Shown in pieces: positions 1 through 13,045 of a stretch of 64,000 nt of DNA (within the stretch, counting starts at the first letter, position 1; each line of letters begins with the position of its first letter). The translations under genes and the position numbers were made by a program. Source of the stretch: Brachynemurus nebulosus (Eukaryota > Arthropoda > Insecta > Neuroptera > Myrmeleontidae); the NCBI GenBank assembly GCA_035578155.1, contig JAPWDM010000016.1:6854005-6918004 (forward strand). The letters run 5' to 3'. The notes beneath the pieces are model-generated. The model did not search any database. It was given only the letters and a program-made list of their open reading frames with translations, and was not told the origin of the DNA.

Positions 1-1686
1 AGTCAGTCAGTGTTAGAAATTTATTAAGTAGATATATTACCTAAGTCACTCAATATATGTAATGTTCTTATTTATCTCTGAATACCCCCGGGAGAGTTTT
101 AAGTTTATTGTTGGGATGGTATGAACCAAATCGTTCATCGTCATTTGTTAGTGTAACTAACGTCTTAAGACTTAAAGTTTTTTCATCATCATTTTTTTTG
201 GCAAACTTGTTAATATATGTATAGACATGACATAGTATATAATCAGAAATATCGTGAAGTCAGATTATGATTTTGTTAAATTTTTTAATAATTAAAACAC
301 ATTTTTATAAATTATAATAATATACAATACATATTGGAGTATGACAATATGAGAAAAACGCTTATTTAGCATTGATAAAATAATTTCGTATTTAAGATGA
401 ATTTCTATTACAGTCTTTTACAAAAACTAGAGGTCATTTAATACCTACAGATATATTTAACTAATTTTTTAACAATAGCAAGTAATAATTTTTTTTTGAT
501 AAAAATAGCTATACATTATTTAGATAAGTTATAAAATATTAAAAGGAAAATTTTCTTAAAATATATGGAACATTGTGCTATTAATTTAAGACTAAAAAAA
601 TTTTATGAGGAGAAATTAATGTTTCAGAACTGTTTTAAATTCTTGATATTACATATTCAGTTTTAAAAATATTAAGAAATATGATTTTTTTACAATATAT
701 TGATATTGTAAAAATATGTTTTTTAACGGTGTAGAAACCCGTACTTTTAACAGAGTACTGTATATATGTAAAATATTATATTACTATATATATTTTAAAA
801 AATTCGTTTTTATTTAATTGTTGATGATCAAATATTTTTACATTAAATGAGTAAATTCTTATGTATTTTATAACACGATATCGCGTGATTAGAGATATAG
901 TAAAGTAATCATGGGTATTTATAAGGTATATATTTAAAAAAAAATACACACTTAGATATTTATAACGTAAGTATGTAACAATTTTTAGCTGATTAATATA
1001 TATTCTGATATTAAATAACATGAAAGAATGTGCACACAGATTTAAAAAATGTACAGAGTGATACATTTTTGTAAAATTTACGAGTATATATGGTGTGCCA
1101 TAATTGTAAATGGAATTTTTATATATACATCAAGTTTAAGTTATAATATTAAAAATTAGTTTGATTTCTTTTTAGGGGATCGGTGTAAATCACAAGATCA
1201 GTTTTTTTCTTTAAATTTTTTTTATTAAGTATAGTTTTTTAAAAAAATAGGTACACAGTGATCACTTTTAACTAGTAAAATTTATAATTATATTAAAAAT
1301 TTGTGCATCTGCAAGAAAGTGCTCTGTGAGGAATCAAAGATCAAATCATATACAAATATTATTGTAATAACAATTAAACATTTTTATTGTAAAATATTTC
1401 TTTTTAAATAAATTTTAAAAAAAATGTGTTTTTATTTAAAGAAAAACCTGTATAAACCTGTTTTCAGATAAAAATATTATAAAATTATGAAAGAAACGCC
1501 ATCTTTTGACGCAATTTTGAATCTAGGTACAGAGTTCCCGGTGGTTCAGACTAGCAACGCCATCTTTTAATGGAATTTTGAATCAAGTTACAGAGTTCAC
1601 AGTGGCTCAAACTAGCAACGCCATCTTTTCATGGAATTTTGAATCAGGGTACAGGGTTCGCAGTGGTTCAGACTAGCAACGCCATC
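1..1686 (-). mobile_element. Truncated arm of a Maverick/Polinton-like element
   Basis: Bases about 150-1420 read, in reverse complement, like 56,830-58,710, and about 180-790 also matches the arms of the palindromic element at 17.25-17.83 kb. The terminal few hundred bases seen at 15,339 and 56,076 are missing: the copy stops near 1686 after a short tandem array and runs into a transposase relic. The segment at 1257-1345 matches the first 30 codons of the 108-residue frame at 56,600-56,926, but its start codon is GTG and an indel brings in stops. This is therefore a dead arm of the same family. Its inner side runs towards the left edge of the window. Confidence 0.7.
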
Positions 1687-1690
1687 TAAA
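1497..1690. repeat. Three-copy 61-bp tandem repeat
   Basis: Three successive units beginning CGCCATCTTTT start near 1497, 1557 and 1618, with a partial fourth at 1680. Each contains GAATC, TACAG and GGTTCAGACTAGC-like stretches. A single diverged copy sits in the arm near 56,420-56,480. Confidence 0.8.
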
Positions 1691-2883
1691 CGGCATAGCT
1701 TAGCTATCTCCTTCCGGGTTTGTTCAAAAATCGGGAGGTGGGGAGGTGGTCCCAGAATGCCCCAAAAGTGTCTACTTACGTGTTCCAACTGTGACGAAAA
1801 TATTGCAGTCAAAATCAGTTCTAAAATATGATGTCTACAAGAGACGTGAAGCATTTTTTTATTTAACTTTGTTCTAAAAGAACGCAAGCTCCTTGGTTTT
1901 TCCCCTTATTACTAGCAGTTGTATCCAAACACATTGATCGAACTTGATCATTTAAATCCCAGTCAGAAATTGCTTCGTAAACAGCCATAGCTTGATTGAT
2001 ACCTGATGAACCTTTAATTTTTGGAATGGCCAAAATTTTTGTAATTCCTTGTCCTGATACTAATATTGCTAACCTATCTTCAGATTCAGAGAAATTCGAG
2101 TTTTTCATTAATTTAGAATCCCAATGTATTGTGAGAGCTGAATTTGGCTTAAAATAGTCCTTTATATATCTTGCAGCTTCTGCTCGATGTTTTTTACGTG
2201 TTCGACGAATCGTGTCTTTACTGATAGTAAATATATTACTTACTTTGTAATAGTTAATTTCGTTGAAAATGCAGATAATGCAGCTAAGATGAATGTCGCT
2301 TTTCGATTTGATGTTTTTGTACGGTCTAACATAGCTGATAATTCTGGAGAAATTATTTTTTTCTTTTCTTCTCTAAATCTTTTTTTCTTCTTTTTTGAGG
2401 AGGAGATGGGTAAATTTCATGTGAAGATACACTTAAATGTGAAACATTACTTTTGTGAGAAGACGAAGAATAATTCAACAATGAAGATTCGTTTTGATAT
2501 AAAGTAGATTTTGTTTGTAATGTACAGTTGAATGTATCGCGTAACGATTTTAAAAATGACTCTTCGTTTTCTCGTTGAGTTTTTGAAATTCTCGAACGAT
2601 TTTTCTTCAATTTTTGCCACGTGTCGAAAAGTTGTTTTATTTTGTTTTTTATATGAAAATCTTGAATAACAATTTCTGACTTGTAAAAGTCCATAATTTT
2701 TCGTGTAGTTAAATTTAAACTTTCTGTAACTGTTAATTTGTTTTCACAATGATGATATAAAAAATAACTTAACACTTGAAGTTTGGATGAAGACTTGGTG
2801 TCCAGTTTTTCGTGATAGCTGCCAATTAACCATTCACCAGGTCTTTCTACTTTTGCTGATCTTAACATTAATTTTGAGCTCAT
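1690..2883 (-). pseudogene. Decayed transposase-like gene (hAT-like motif layout)
   Basis: Three minus-strand pieces form one protein in order. Residues from 2883 to 2353 carry a helical basic region (W-Q-K-L-K-K-N-R) and a Ser/Lys-rich linker. From about 2290 to 1863 the frame reads through ISKDTIRRTR, IHWDSKL, RLAILVSG and CLDTTASN. From 1887 to 1690 it continues with CRHHILELIL. The order D-T-T-A-S-N then C-R-H-H resembles the first catalytic Asp and the CxxH motif of hAT-type RNase H-fold transposases, but the superfamily is my inference. I have seen this protein type in aphid predictions. Frameshifts near 2350 and 1870, and truncation at 1690 by the repeat arm, make it a pseudogene. Confidence 0.6.
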
Positions 2884-2950
2884 TTTGAATCTACAAGTAA
2901 GTATCATTTGAGTCAATATAATATAATAATTATTAGTATATTATTCAACG

Positions 2951-3055
2951 AGCTAGTAATGATAGCTATTACTCACGAAGATAGAATTGCGACACGAGCC
3001 GAGCTTGTGAGGCGAGTGTCGTAATGCATCTGAGTGAGTAATAGCCATTGCAAGC
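2951..3055. repeat. Nested imperfect hairpin, probable MITE relic
   Basis: GCTATTACTCAC near 2967 pairs with GTGAGTAATAGC near 3042. Inside it, TGCGACAC pairs with GTGTCGTA. A two-level hairpin like this suits a small foldback element. No target duplication was identified. Confidence 0.5.
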
Positions 3056-4240
3056 GAGTAGAATACGATATTTTTCTACGACTTTTTTCCTTTTTGATTT
3101 AAATAAAATGGAATATAAATTTTAAATCAAATTTTTAATCTATTTCTAATTTCATTAAAAGTTTGTATAATATTATGTATAAAACGATCAAAACAAAACA
3201 TAAATTACTTTATTTACTTGAACGTTACTAGGCAATGTATATTAAATTAAAACTTGATACATACATATATACACCAAACAATTGCAAAGCCATGGAATAA
3301 TGATTAATACTGTGATTTCATTGGTCAAGAGGGTATTGAATAATGAACATTCCTCCACACCTTTGAATAATGCCTAACTTTCTCAACAGTTAACAGATAT
3401 ATCATGAGTGTGTTCTTCAAAAGGAGTAGAAAAAATAGAATTAATACACATATTACATTATTACATATATTTACAAACTATTTTCCTCAATTTTTTTAAT
3501 AGAAAACTCAAAATATTCACACAAATTAAAATAAATATTGAAATTTAATTTTTTATTTACAAATATAGTTGTCAATTGTCACTACAAAGATTCGTATATA
3601 GTTGCTATAAATATTTTTTCATGGCATTCTAGGTAATAAAACAGAAATATAAATTTCACCTATATTATCTGAATTTTATTTTTCTTACTATATTTTTATT
3701 TGACATATACCCGAAAATTACAATAGCTCGACCCTGTGGGTGTCGTTTTTGCAACATTTTCTCGATCAGTAAAAGCAACTTACCGAACTTATATTGTAAA
3801 ATACTATATCGATTATTTCAATATAAAATTACCAATGTAGTTGATATATAAAATTTTTAACGTAACACGATATTTTACTGGAAAATGTCTGTTTAATAAA
3901 TGTAATATAAAATAATTAGTTAGTATTTTCATTATTTTTTGTTTAATTTAAACTGATTAATAAAAAAAAAATTTTGCAAAAGAAGATCATTAATAAAAAG
4001 AATTTGTTAGCTAGAAACCAATAAATAATGTTGATTGTTTATAAGAATAATAATTTGTTATAAATAATTAAACAATATTGTGAATTAATTTGACTGATAT
4101 CAATGAAATATTTAAGTTAATTGAAGTAAATTGAAGTAGTAATGGTGTGGGTAAAAAAGTGAATTCAGATCTATTTTTAATATTTTTTTCTTGTCTTGTT
4201 TGAAAGTTTGATTCGTTTGGGTATAAATTAGAAGTAATTT
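3056..4240. other. No recognisable feature
   Basis: AT-rich sequence with no long open frame, no tandem structure and no protein motif that I could recognise on either strand. Confidence 0.5.
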
Positions 4241-4317
4241 TTAAATGTATCTCATAACATTGATATTTGGGGGCCGCTAAAAATATTAAATATATTGACT
4301 TGAAAATTTTTCAGAAC

Positions 4318-4640
4318 TCTTGAGAAAAAGAATTTGATGGAAAGAAATCGATTTTTGGCCCCTTTTCAAATTTTAAAACACTTTGAGCGACCTTTAAAAA
4401 ACTTTTTATCGAGCTAATTTTTGGTGAGCATTCTTAAATGGAGCTAAATTAACTTTTTTTCCTATGAGAAAAAAAATTTGATGAAACAAAAATCGATTTT
4501 TGGACCATTTTCAAATTTTAAAACACTTTGAGCGACCACTAAAAAATTTTTTATCGAGCTAATTTTTGGTGAGCATTCTTAAATCGAGCTAAATTAACTT
4601 TGTTTTGTATGAGACCAAAAAAAAATACATGGTTTTTTCG
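4318..4640. repeat. Two-copy 138-bp direct repeat beside a (TA)n tract
   Basis: Units near 4325-4462 and 4463-4600 both contain AATCGATTTTTGG, AAATTTTAAAACACTTTGAG and a segment reading GAGCTAATTTTTGGTGAGC. The array ends in CGCCACCCTA directly before a (TA)n run. A CGCCACC box also borders the (TA)n run at 11,541, so the two are probably the same kind of repeat end. Confidence 0.7.
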
Positions 4641-4647
4641 CGCCACC

Positions 4648-4649
<2 letters not shown>

Positions 4650-4713
<64 letters not shown>
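4650..4713. repeat. (TA)n microsatellite
   Basis: Uninterrupted TA dinucleotides, about 32 units. Tyr/Ile open frames across it are artefacts. Confidence 0.97.
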
Positions 4714-4715
<2 letters not shown>

Positions 4716-4887
4716 TATACATATAAGTATACATATAAATACAATATTTAATGTTTTTGTGTGTCCTAAAACATGCAGTTTTTGATATGCGAGGTTGAGA
4801 AAGAGTATGCGTGATTTGGTTTTTGAAATTTAAAATATCAGAGATTAATCTGTTTAATTCAATAAGCTGAAGGAAGCCATTTCTTTA

Positions 4888-5558
4888 TAGCCTATTCACA
4901 TTATTCTATAGTACCATTCTAGTCCAGCAATCGAAACCAGTGTTGGAATGTCACTGGAATAATCTAGACCGGCACTGGAATGCACTGAAATGAACCCATT
5001 CCAGTAAGCAATTCAGTCCAGTGACTAGATTGACGGTCTAATTTTTATTCCAGCTCGCCCATTCCAACGCCATTGGAATAGTGCAGACTATCAGGACGAC
5101 CAATCGAGCAACAGCGTTAACGTCGACCCGGACAAAAAGACAAAATGTCACCCCGACGAGGGCGACGCCTGGCAATTTTTTTTTCTTTTAAATTAGATGA
5201 GCTTTTTTTGTGGCGTCAGTTGTATTTTTTCCCCAAAATACAACTGCTGAGCCAAAAAAAGCTTGTATAATTTTTTAAAATAAATTGCTCGATCCCTTCT
5301 TCATTTACAGCCAAAATGCCGCTCTTTAAATTTGCCGCCTTGACAAATGCACGGATTGTCCGCCCCTAGTGCAGGCTTTGAATACAGTGTTGGATTAAAC
5401 GTTAAACAGTGAATAAGCATTGTTGTTTTTTGTAATGTAATTGAATAACTGGAATGGACCATTGAATAACTGGAATAATGTTAAACGATATGACCCACTC
5501 CAACAGTGGACTGGATTAACTCACTGGATTGCTGGACTGGAATAATTTGAATAGGCTA
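4888..5558. mobile_element. MITE of about 670 bp
   Basis: The left end TAGCCTATTCACATTATTC reads back at the right end as TAGCCTATTCAAATTATTC on the other strand. Both ends continue into subterminal CCAGTCCAGCAATC-type motifs, and ACTGGAAT/ATTCCAGT words recur inside. It has no coding capacity. Superfamily not assigned; target duplication unclear. Confidence 0.75.
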
Positions 5559-5934
5559 TTGGTAATTATTTTCATATTTTATCTACATTACATAAAGTAT
5601 ATAGAAACTTGAAAAAATTAGCAGATAAAAGGAATGTACGGGAACAGACCTAAATATGTATTTAGTGCAGACAACTTCAGATGCTTCCGATTGTTTAATT
5701 TTTTTTAAATAAAAACATATAGCCAAATAACACAATAAAATGTCCAACTTAAAAAATATTTTTATTTTAAATATTAATTTAACTTTAAATTAATATTTTT
5801 ATTTATTTTTATTTGTTTGGTTATATTATATTATATTTTTTAAAACTAAATATTGTCATATCGTTAAAATTAAGTGATTGTGAGTTTTGTGTTATACTTA
5901 TTGTTAATTTCAAGTGCTGGCTTATATTTCAACT

Positions 5935-6215
5935 AAATCAAATTTTGAATATTAAATTTTACGAAAACTAAAGGTAAATCCCAACTTTTATACTAATTTT
6001 CATTCGTTTTGGTTCATGTTTAATATACGAAGCTAGAAATTGTTACTACTTTTTGTGTACATGGTTTATGATACGATTTTAAGTATATGTTACATATGAA
6101 CAAATCAAATTTTGAATATTAAATTTTACGAAAACCAAACGTGAGCGCCAATTTTTATACTAATTTTCGTTCGTTTGGGTCATGTTCAATATATGAAACT
6201 AGAAATTTTCAAATT
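5935..6215. repeat. Direct repeat, period about 167 bp
   Basis: The block starting AAATCAAATTTTGAATATTA at about 5936 recurs at about 6103 and continues into matching ATACTAATTTTC and AAACTAGAAATT segments. It lies in otherwise featureless sequence (5560-6410). Confidence 0.75.
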
Positions 6216-6737
6216 TTTTCTTCTGCACGTATACTAGGAAACTGCCTTCGTTTTTATCTGGAAAATTATTATGAAAAAACACAAATGACATTTAAAAAAA
6301 TGTGCCAGTTCGTATTTTGTAAACAGCGTAAATTTTGTGAATTGTCAAAACCTAGTAAACAAACCTTGCCTACTGGTAAATGATAATAATAATTTTTTCT
6401 ACATATCTAACAAGTAAAGGTCTTGAAGTGATAATTCACGATTTTGATGAAACTTGGTAGGTGTGTAGAACAAAGAAAAATAACAGACACGTATTTTTTT
6501 ATCGGCCAAAAACGCCATTTAAGGGGTGAAATCCACCCCCCAAGTTGGGGTAAAAATTTAATTTTGTCAAATTACTCGACAACTATAGCAGACAGAAAAA
6601 AAGTTTAAATTGACACAATCCTTCATTTTTGAAGATCTTTCTACTGATGTACTCAAATCCAGGGTCGGACCTACTGGAGGGGCCTTGATTATAAAATTGC
6701 GGGTAAATTTTGAAATAGGGTGAATATAGTTCGGCCA

Positions 6738-8472
6738 ATCAAAATACTAATATAAAATATGAAAACTGCATCAAAAATACTAGTTTACCTGTTTTGCTAA
6801 AAGCCGTTACGTTAAAGCTAAAAGTTCAAATCTTAATCTAAAATCTTACATGTGCTCTCAATATTTTACTTATAATATCTTTAAAAGTAGCTTTTTAAAT
6901 CATTTTTATTTATTGTTTTTCTATTCTACAAGTAATATTTAAACAAAAATATTGGATAAAATTTTATTTTGTTACTCGTACAAAATTAAGGGCTCGATAT
7001 AAATTCCCGTAGCTCTAGTTAACTTCCCATTGGAAGTTATTGTAATCGGGGAAGAGCTACGTAGTCCTACGGGATCGTAAAATCGCTAATTTTGTGATGA
7101 CTATGTGTGTGTTCGTTAGTTCGTTCGTGATTTTTTTCGTCTCGATCTTGAGAACAAATAATGATATCAACTCCGGACTAATTTCATTAGATGTTTAATT
7201 AAACAATAAAGACTGGATAAAGTTTTCAGCAAATTCGGATTATCGGTTTGTTTTTTGTAATAAAAAACGGAATTAACTTTATTAACACAACATAGATCAT
7301 AGAGATTTGTTACCATGTCTTTATTTGGCCTAAAAACCTAATTGATGTTAAAAACGCCAGTAAATTATTATAAAATTTATGAAAGGGAAAATAAACACGA
7401 GATAAGAAACTTTTTATGAAATATTTTTTGTCTGGCATATCTTCAGAACAAATGATAACATTTGTTTGATAAGGGTGGAGCCCCCACCCTTACGTACAGA
7501 GGGCGAAGTCCCCGGTGTGGTACAAGGGCAAAGCCTCTATCGGGGCTCAGGGGAGGAGCCCCCTGAAATGAAAAAGAATTGTTTATGTACAGTAGTCTCC
7601 AGTCTTGAAGGACACCCAGTGGGAAGTTGACAGTGTGGGTAGACCTGACCCCCCAAATTTTTAAGATTGGGACTATTGAAATATTTTGAAAACAGAATCG
7701 GTAGAGACAAAATTTAAATTGACTAATAGTCATATTTCTTGCATATTTCTATGTAATTAATTACTTCAGTTTTTATACATAACAAATTTTACTTTACAGT
7801 ATAAATTATTCTTTTGAAATTAATGATCCAGCATTTTTATTAACTAGTAAAATAGTACTCTAAAGGAAATTTAATATTACACGATTACTATTAAAAATAT
7901 AAAAGGCTTCATTATAAAAGTATTACTCGCATATCTGTGAAATATTGGTGATCCGAACGGAATTCACCAATGTTGGAAAATCGGAAGTAGGTTGTACTAA
8001 AAATTGGGTATAGCAAATATTTAATTTTTTCTGAAAACCCGTTAATAACTACAACCCTGGATTTATATATATTAATATCCCTGTATATTTTTTCGAGCTC
8101 TAAAACAATTATATGCTCCGTCAATTTAAATTTTGCCTCTACCGTTTGTGTTTTTAAAATATTTCAACAGTTTCCAATATTAAGTAGAGTTACCGGAATT
8201 TGTATAAAGCCCTTAATTTTATACGAATAACATTATAATAAAATTTTATCCAATATTTTTGTTTAAATATTAATTGTAGCATATAAATACAATAAGTAAA
8301 AACGATTTAAAAAGTTATTTTTAAAGATATTATAAGTAAAATATTGAGTGCACATGTAAGATTTTAGATTAAGATTTGAGCTTTTAGCTTTACTGTAACG
8401 GCTTTTAGCAAAATCAGGTAAACTAGTATTTTTGATGTAGTTTTCATATTTGATATTAGTATTTTGATTGTG
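6738..8472. mobile_element. Nested foldback element B/B' of about 1.7 kb
   Basis: Arms 6738-7030 and 8180-8472 are reverse complements (AATCAAAATACTAATAT, ACTAGTTTACCTG, AAGCCGTTACG, TTGGATAAAATTTTA). A second inner pair, 7655-7735 and 8117-8195, is also inverted. The centre near 7470-7560 has short G+C-rich hairpins and no convincing protein; the minus-strand frame across it is probably chance. Confidence 0.65.
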
Positions 8473-8473
8473 A

Positions 8474-9000
8474 CACCAAAAAAAAAAATTTAAAAAAAAT
8501 TAAAGAGAGTGAAAGAGAGATACATGTAATGAGATTTTAATATTGACTATTGGTTAAATAATTAAATCTAATGAAGGTGTTAATGAAATCTAAATTAAGT
8601 TAATGCAATCCTAATTGACGGTGTCATTAAATAAAATTAAAATTATAAAGAAATTTGAATTAGATTAAATTAAGGTGAACCGGCTCCTTATATACCAGAG
8701 GAAAAGACGCTCCGGTACCAAAATGTAAAAAAAAATTACATTAAGGCACCACTTAAACGCTCTTGCTACCAAAATGACACCAAAAAAAGAAATTAAAAAG
8801 AAAAAAAAATTTAGTATATAGGGAAAATACGTAAAATAAGATTTTATTATTGAGTATTGGTTAATTAATCAAATCTAATGAAGGTGTTAATGAAATCTAA
8901 ATTAAGTTAATGCAATCCTAATTGACGGTGTCATTAAATAAAATTAAAATTATAAAGAAATTTGAATTAGATTAAATTAAGGTGAACCGGCTCCTCTACT
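8474..9000. repeat. Direct duplication, period about 302 bp
   Basis: Starting at GACACCAAAAAAA (8474 and 8777), a block of about 165 bp recurs almost unchanged (8528-8694 and 8835-8993), including CAATCCTAATTGACGGTGTC and GGTGAACCGGCTCC. The first unit adjoins the right arm of the foldback element. Confidence 0.85.
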
Positions 9001-10350
9001 ATGAGAAGACACGGCTCCTGGACTAGGGGCTATTCCCCAAAATCAACTGCTGGGCCCAAATTCTAAGAAATGAACAAGATTATTTTTCTGTAAATATGGT
9101 ATGTAGGAAAGCGTAAATAATAATTTTAGAAATTAAATTTAAAACTAATTTTATTTAATATTAAATAAGTTTTTTTATAAATAAGTTACACAAGTTAACA
9201 AGTAAAGCACATGTTTTTTTTTTAACAATATTTTAAAAAAAAAAAGGGGCTGAAAGAATATGAATTTATATTGAAACACGCCAATGGTAAGAATTTTACA
9301 TAATATTTCAAAATTTAAAACGTGTTAACAAGATATTTAAAATATATCAAAATGGCGAATAAGTTACATAATAATTTATTTCTTAAAGAGAAATTTTATA
9401 TTAATAATAAATAAATTTCGTTACAATAAAAATAGAATTTTTACATAATTTTACAATATTAAATCTAAATATCGCAATAACTTTCAACAGAAATGCTTAA
9501 TTACATTTGACTGAGAAAAGAGATATTTAATAAATTTGAAACACAGTAGTGCTTCAATGAATAAAGAATAGAATTGGTATAACGGAACCAATCCTATAAA
9601 ATATTTATATTAAAATAATAAAAGAAATTTTTAAGTTATTACCCAAATCTGCTTCATGTTATAATTCGGAATTCCAAAAAACGAATACGCCATATTGTAG
9701 AATGATTTGTTAATGAAATTACACACGATTTTTGTAAAATACATATCGTTACATTATTTGGTTAGAGTTTAAAAAAAAATAAAATTATGTTTCAAAAGTA
9801 AAAGAAAAAAAAAATGAGATTGCGTCATCCTTGTTCTAATACAATAATAAAAGTATTGTACAGAGCGAATGACGAAAACGTGTCTTACCTACTTGAACCA
9901 AAAACAAGTATGTGTGTAACCTGGTACCGTTTTTACCCGTAGATCCATGCAGTAATAAGACTGTATTAATACGCCCGGTTCAAATTATTGCGCGTACAAA
10001 AGCAGAGCCTACTTTATAATTTTATTTTCTAATAAGTATATTAAAAATCGAAATATGTAATTTAATTTTTGTTCAAAGATATACTAAACTAACTATTTAA
10101 ACGTTTAAGTAAATTACCTTTTTCCGAAAGAATCGAATGTAAAACTGAAACTGAACTCTTTTTAAATTAAAACATCAGAGACGAAAAATGGTCTGATCTT
10201 GGAGTTTGCGCACTGCATATATATGATAGAACAATATCGGATATTTTTTAATCAATAATGAGTCGATATCACACAAGATCAAAATTGTCAATAAAATATT
10301 ATACTTATGTACACTACGCGCAAACAAAATTGTCACATCCGTGACAATTG
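9001..10350. other. No gene seen; small hairpin at 10,330-10,350
   Basis: AT-rich, without convincing open frames. ATTGTCAC-ATCC-GTGACAAT near 10,330 is a short perfect hairpin just inside arm A'. Confidence 0.5.
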
Positions 10351-10684
10351 GAGGAACCATATTCACCCAATTTCAAAATTTACCCTCAATTTTATAGTCA
10401 AGGCCCCTCCAGTAGGTCCGACCCTGGATCTGAATACATCAGTAGAAAGATCTTTAAAAATGAAGGGTTGTGTCAATTTAAACTTTTTTTCTATCTGTTA
10501 TAGTTTTCGAGTAGTTTGACAAAATTAAATTTTTACCCCAACTTTGGGGGTGGATTTCACCCCCTTAAATAGCGTTTTTGGCCGATAAAAAAAAATACGT
10601 GTCTATTATTTTTCTGTGTTCTACACACATACCAAGTTTCATAAAAATCGTGAATTATCACTTCAAGACCTTTAGTTGTAAGTT

Positions 10685-11459
10685 TTACGATTCCCAATAT
10701 ATAAAATTGTGATTGAAGACAAGATAACCATAATTGCACGGATATTATTTATAATTCAAACTAATTAAATACAAACGTGCAAGTAATGCTGTTTTTATAA
10801 AATATCGCAGTAAAAATGGCAACCGTTAACTCATTTAACAAGTAGTATGCAATTTTTATTAATATTTTAAACAGATCCCATTTATAAATAAAAAAAAAAA
10901 AAATAGACCAAAAGGTACTGTATAAGCTTTTAATTGCACTAAGCTTTTAACTTGGTCATTCTTCGCTTACCAAAAAAAAGAGATATTTATTACTGAATGT
11001 ATCAATGCCCGTTACCAATTTTCTTTTTTTTCTTTTTTCAATAATTTTAAGTCCACAAATTATTTAAATATTATTGTGGAGGGCATACTTCTAATCTAGG
11101 CATTTTTAGGAATTTAATTTTTTTGAATTTTTTAATTGTTCTATATATCTAAGAATCATGTTCCAAAAGGATTCTTGAAAATTCGATATACAAAATTCAT
11201 TTTATATTACCATTATACAAAACAATTGTTATTTGAATGCGTTTTTCTCGTTACTCATATTTTTAAATCGGTGTGTACCATAACTCAATCATCTGTTATC
11301 CGCTCAGCATGCTATAGGGCTCATTATTTTTATTTTTAGTCGAATTTTCTCCGAAAAATTAGACTTATACAGTCTATACGATAAGAGCTGCGAGAGGCGA
11401 GAGTAGGGGCGCTATCCGTTTTCGGACCCGTAGAACACGAATATGTAGAAAAAAAAATG

Positions 11460-11460
<1 letters not shown>
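10685..11460. other. No recognisable feature
   Basis: AT-rich sequence with homopolymer runs. Open frames are short and without motifs. Confidence 0.5.

Positions 11461-11461
<1 letters not shown>

Positions 11462-11541
<80 letters not shown>
11462..11541. repeat. (TA)n microsatellite
   Basis: About 40 TA units, bordered on the right by TTTTCCCGCCACC. Confidence 0.97.
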
Positions 11542-11546
<5 letters not shown>

Positions 11547-11559
11547 CCCGCCACCTTTT

Positions 11560-13045
11560 AATTTGTGTAGGGCCCCCCTATGGAAGTTAAGAGATGAAAT
11601 TTAGTAAATGGGGCTCATTTTCGAGGCACCTCATACTATCACAGTGGGGTCAAATTTTGGGCAAATTTTTTTTCTGACCCGACCTTTAAGGGGGTAGTGG
11701 GGGGCGGAAAAGCAATAAAACTTTTCCAAACCGGTTTTAAATAATGTTTCGGTCAATTATCTACAACATATCCAAAATTCAGCTTCCTAGGATGATATGG
11801 TGGGAGTAGAGGGGGGAAAAACGATTTTCGCTGGATCTAACAGGCCCCCAGCCCCCCAGAATTAACGTAGAGGGTTGAAATTTGGTGTGTTGATAAAGTT
11901 CGTACCTAGGTTGTGCTTTTTGGAGGTTTTAATATTTTACCCCCACCCCCCTCATTTTTAAGCTACAATTTCATGCATTTTCGACGTTTTCGAAGTTTGT
12001 ACCACTCGCACAGGTCACCCGAATAAACCTAGAGGGCTGAAATTTTGTATTCGGATTGAGTTAGTATCAAGGGGGTGCCTTTTGGGGGTCTCGACTTTTA
12101 ACCCCTACCCCCACCATTTTTATACCCAAAAAAACATGATTTTTCTTGTTTTTTAACAGTTTCGTTCGGGTCAAAATCTCCCCAAATAAACCTAGAGGGC
12201 TGAAATTTTGTGTACAGGTTAAGCTAATAACCAGACACTGTTTTTTGGAGGTTTCAACTTTTAACCCTTACCCCCACGATTTTTACGCCAATATTTCCTT
12301 AATTTTTTTGCTTGTTTTCTAACACGTCTAGAGACTCCATAAGGAAACCTAGAGGGCTGAAATTTTGTACGTGTATTCAGTTAGTATCCAGCTAGTACCT
12401 TGTAGGGAGTCCGCATCACTTTTCCCCCCACTTCTCCCATTTTTACATCGGAATTGAATGCTATTGTTAAATGTGTTTTAAAAGCATTATGTTTATTCTA
12501 AATACAAGTAGGCGAATAGTAATTTTAAAAAATTTAAAAAAAAGTGAACTTACTTTTATGACAAATGAAATACATACATATTAAGTAATTTAAAAATGTT
12601 ATTAAAGTCAATGTTTATTTATAAATTAGGAATTTTGGATTTTTAGTATTTATAAAATAGAAATTTTGGATTTTTTTGGAAAGAAAAAATATCTTTATAA
12701 AGGCCTTCCAGTTTACTATTTAAGGTCCTTTTTTAATTTTTAAAACTAAAACATAAAGGCAATTAGCGGATAAACATGGGCAGGAATGTCCTCGTACGAA
12801 TTGTGTTGGCTTTTTTTCTGCTACCTGTTTTCGGCACAAAATTGAAATTTACTGAGATACAGCCCTTAAATACTTAAAACCTTTTTTTAAAGCCTCGATC
12901 AGCCGAACACTCATCACCAGTTTTGAAACCAACAAAATGACAATTCGGTTGTAGACTTTCAATCACATTTCGCTTGTAGACATTCAATACCGAAGATGAA
13001 GGGGAAAATTCGACTACCGTGATGGGGCCCCGCTGCTCACGGCGT
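11560..13045 (+). repeat. Dispersed repeat R, copy 1
   Basis: About 1.45 kb that returns in reverse complement at 24,675-26,090. From 11,860 to 12,440 it holds four degenerate units of about 150-180 bp, each with a core like CTAGAGGGCTGAAATTTTG and a pyrimidine-rich ACCCCTACCCCCACC stretch. It ends in GTGATGGGGCCCCGCTGCTC. The outer edge abuts a (TA)n tract in both copies. No coding capacity. Confidence 0.85.

Larger units (their letters stand above)
6410..10676. repeat. Outer inverted repeat pair A/A' (6410-6735 and 10,351-10,676)
   Basis: Two arms of about 325 bp are reverse complements with modest divergence. Shared words include TAAAGGTCTTGAAGTGATAA, CGGCCAAAAACG, GGTCGGACCTACTGGAGGGG and GGGTAAATTTTGAAAT. 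Between them lie another inverted pair and a direct duplication. This could be one decayed element with long terminal inverted repeats or two opposed copies of one dispersed repeat. No protein was recognised inside. Confidence 0.75.

Noticed and set aside
7443..7733. 96-residue minus-strand frame with GAPPLSPDRGF
   Set aside because: It lies over G+C-rich hairpins in a foldback element and looks like translated repeat.
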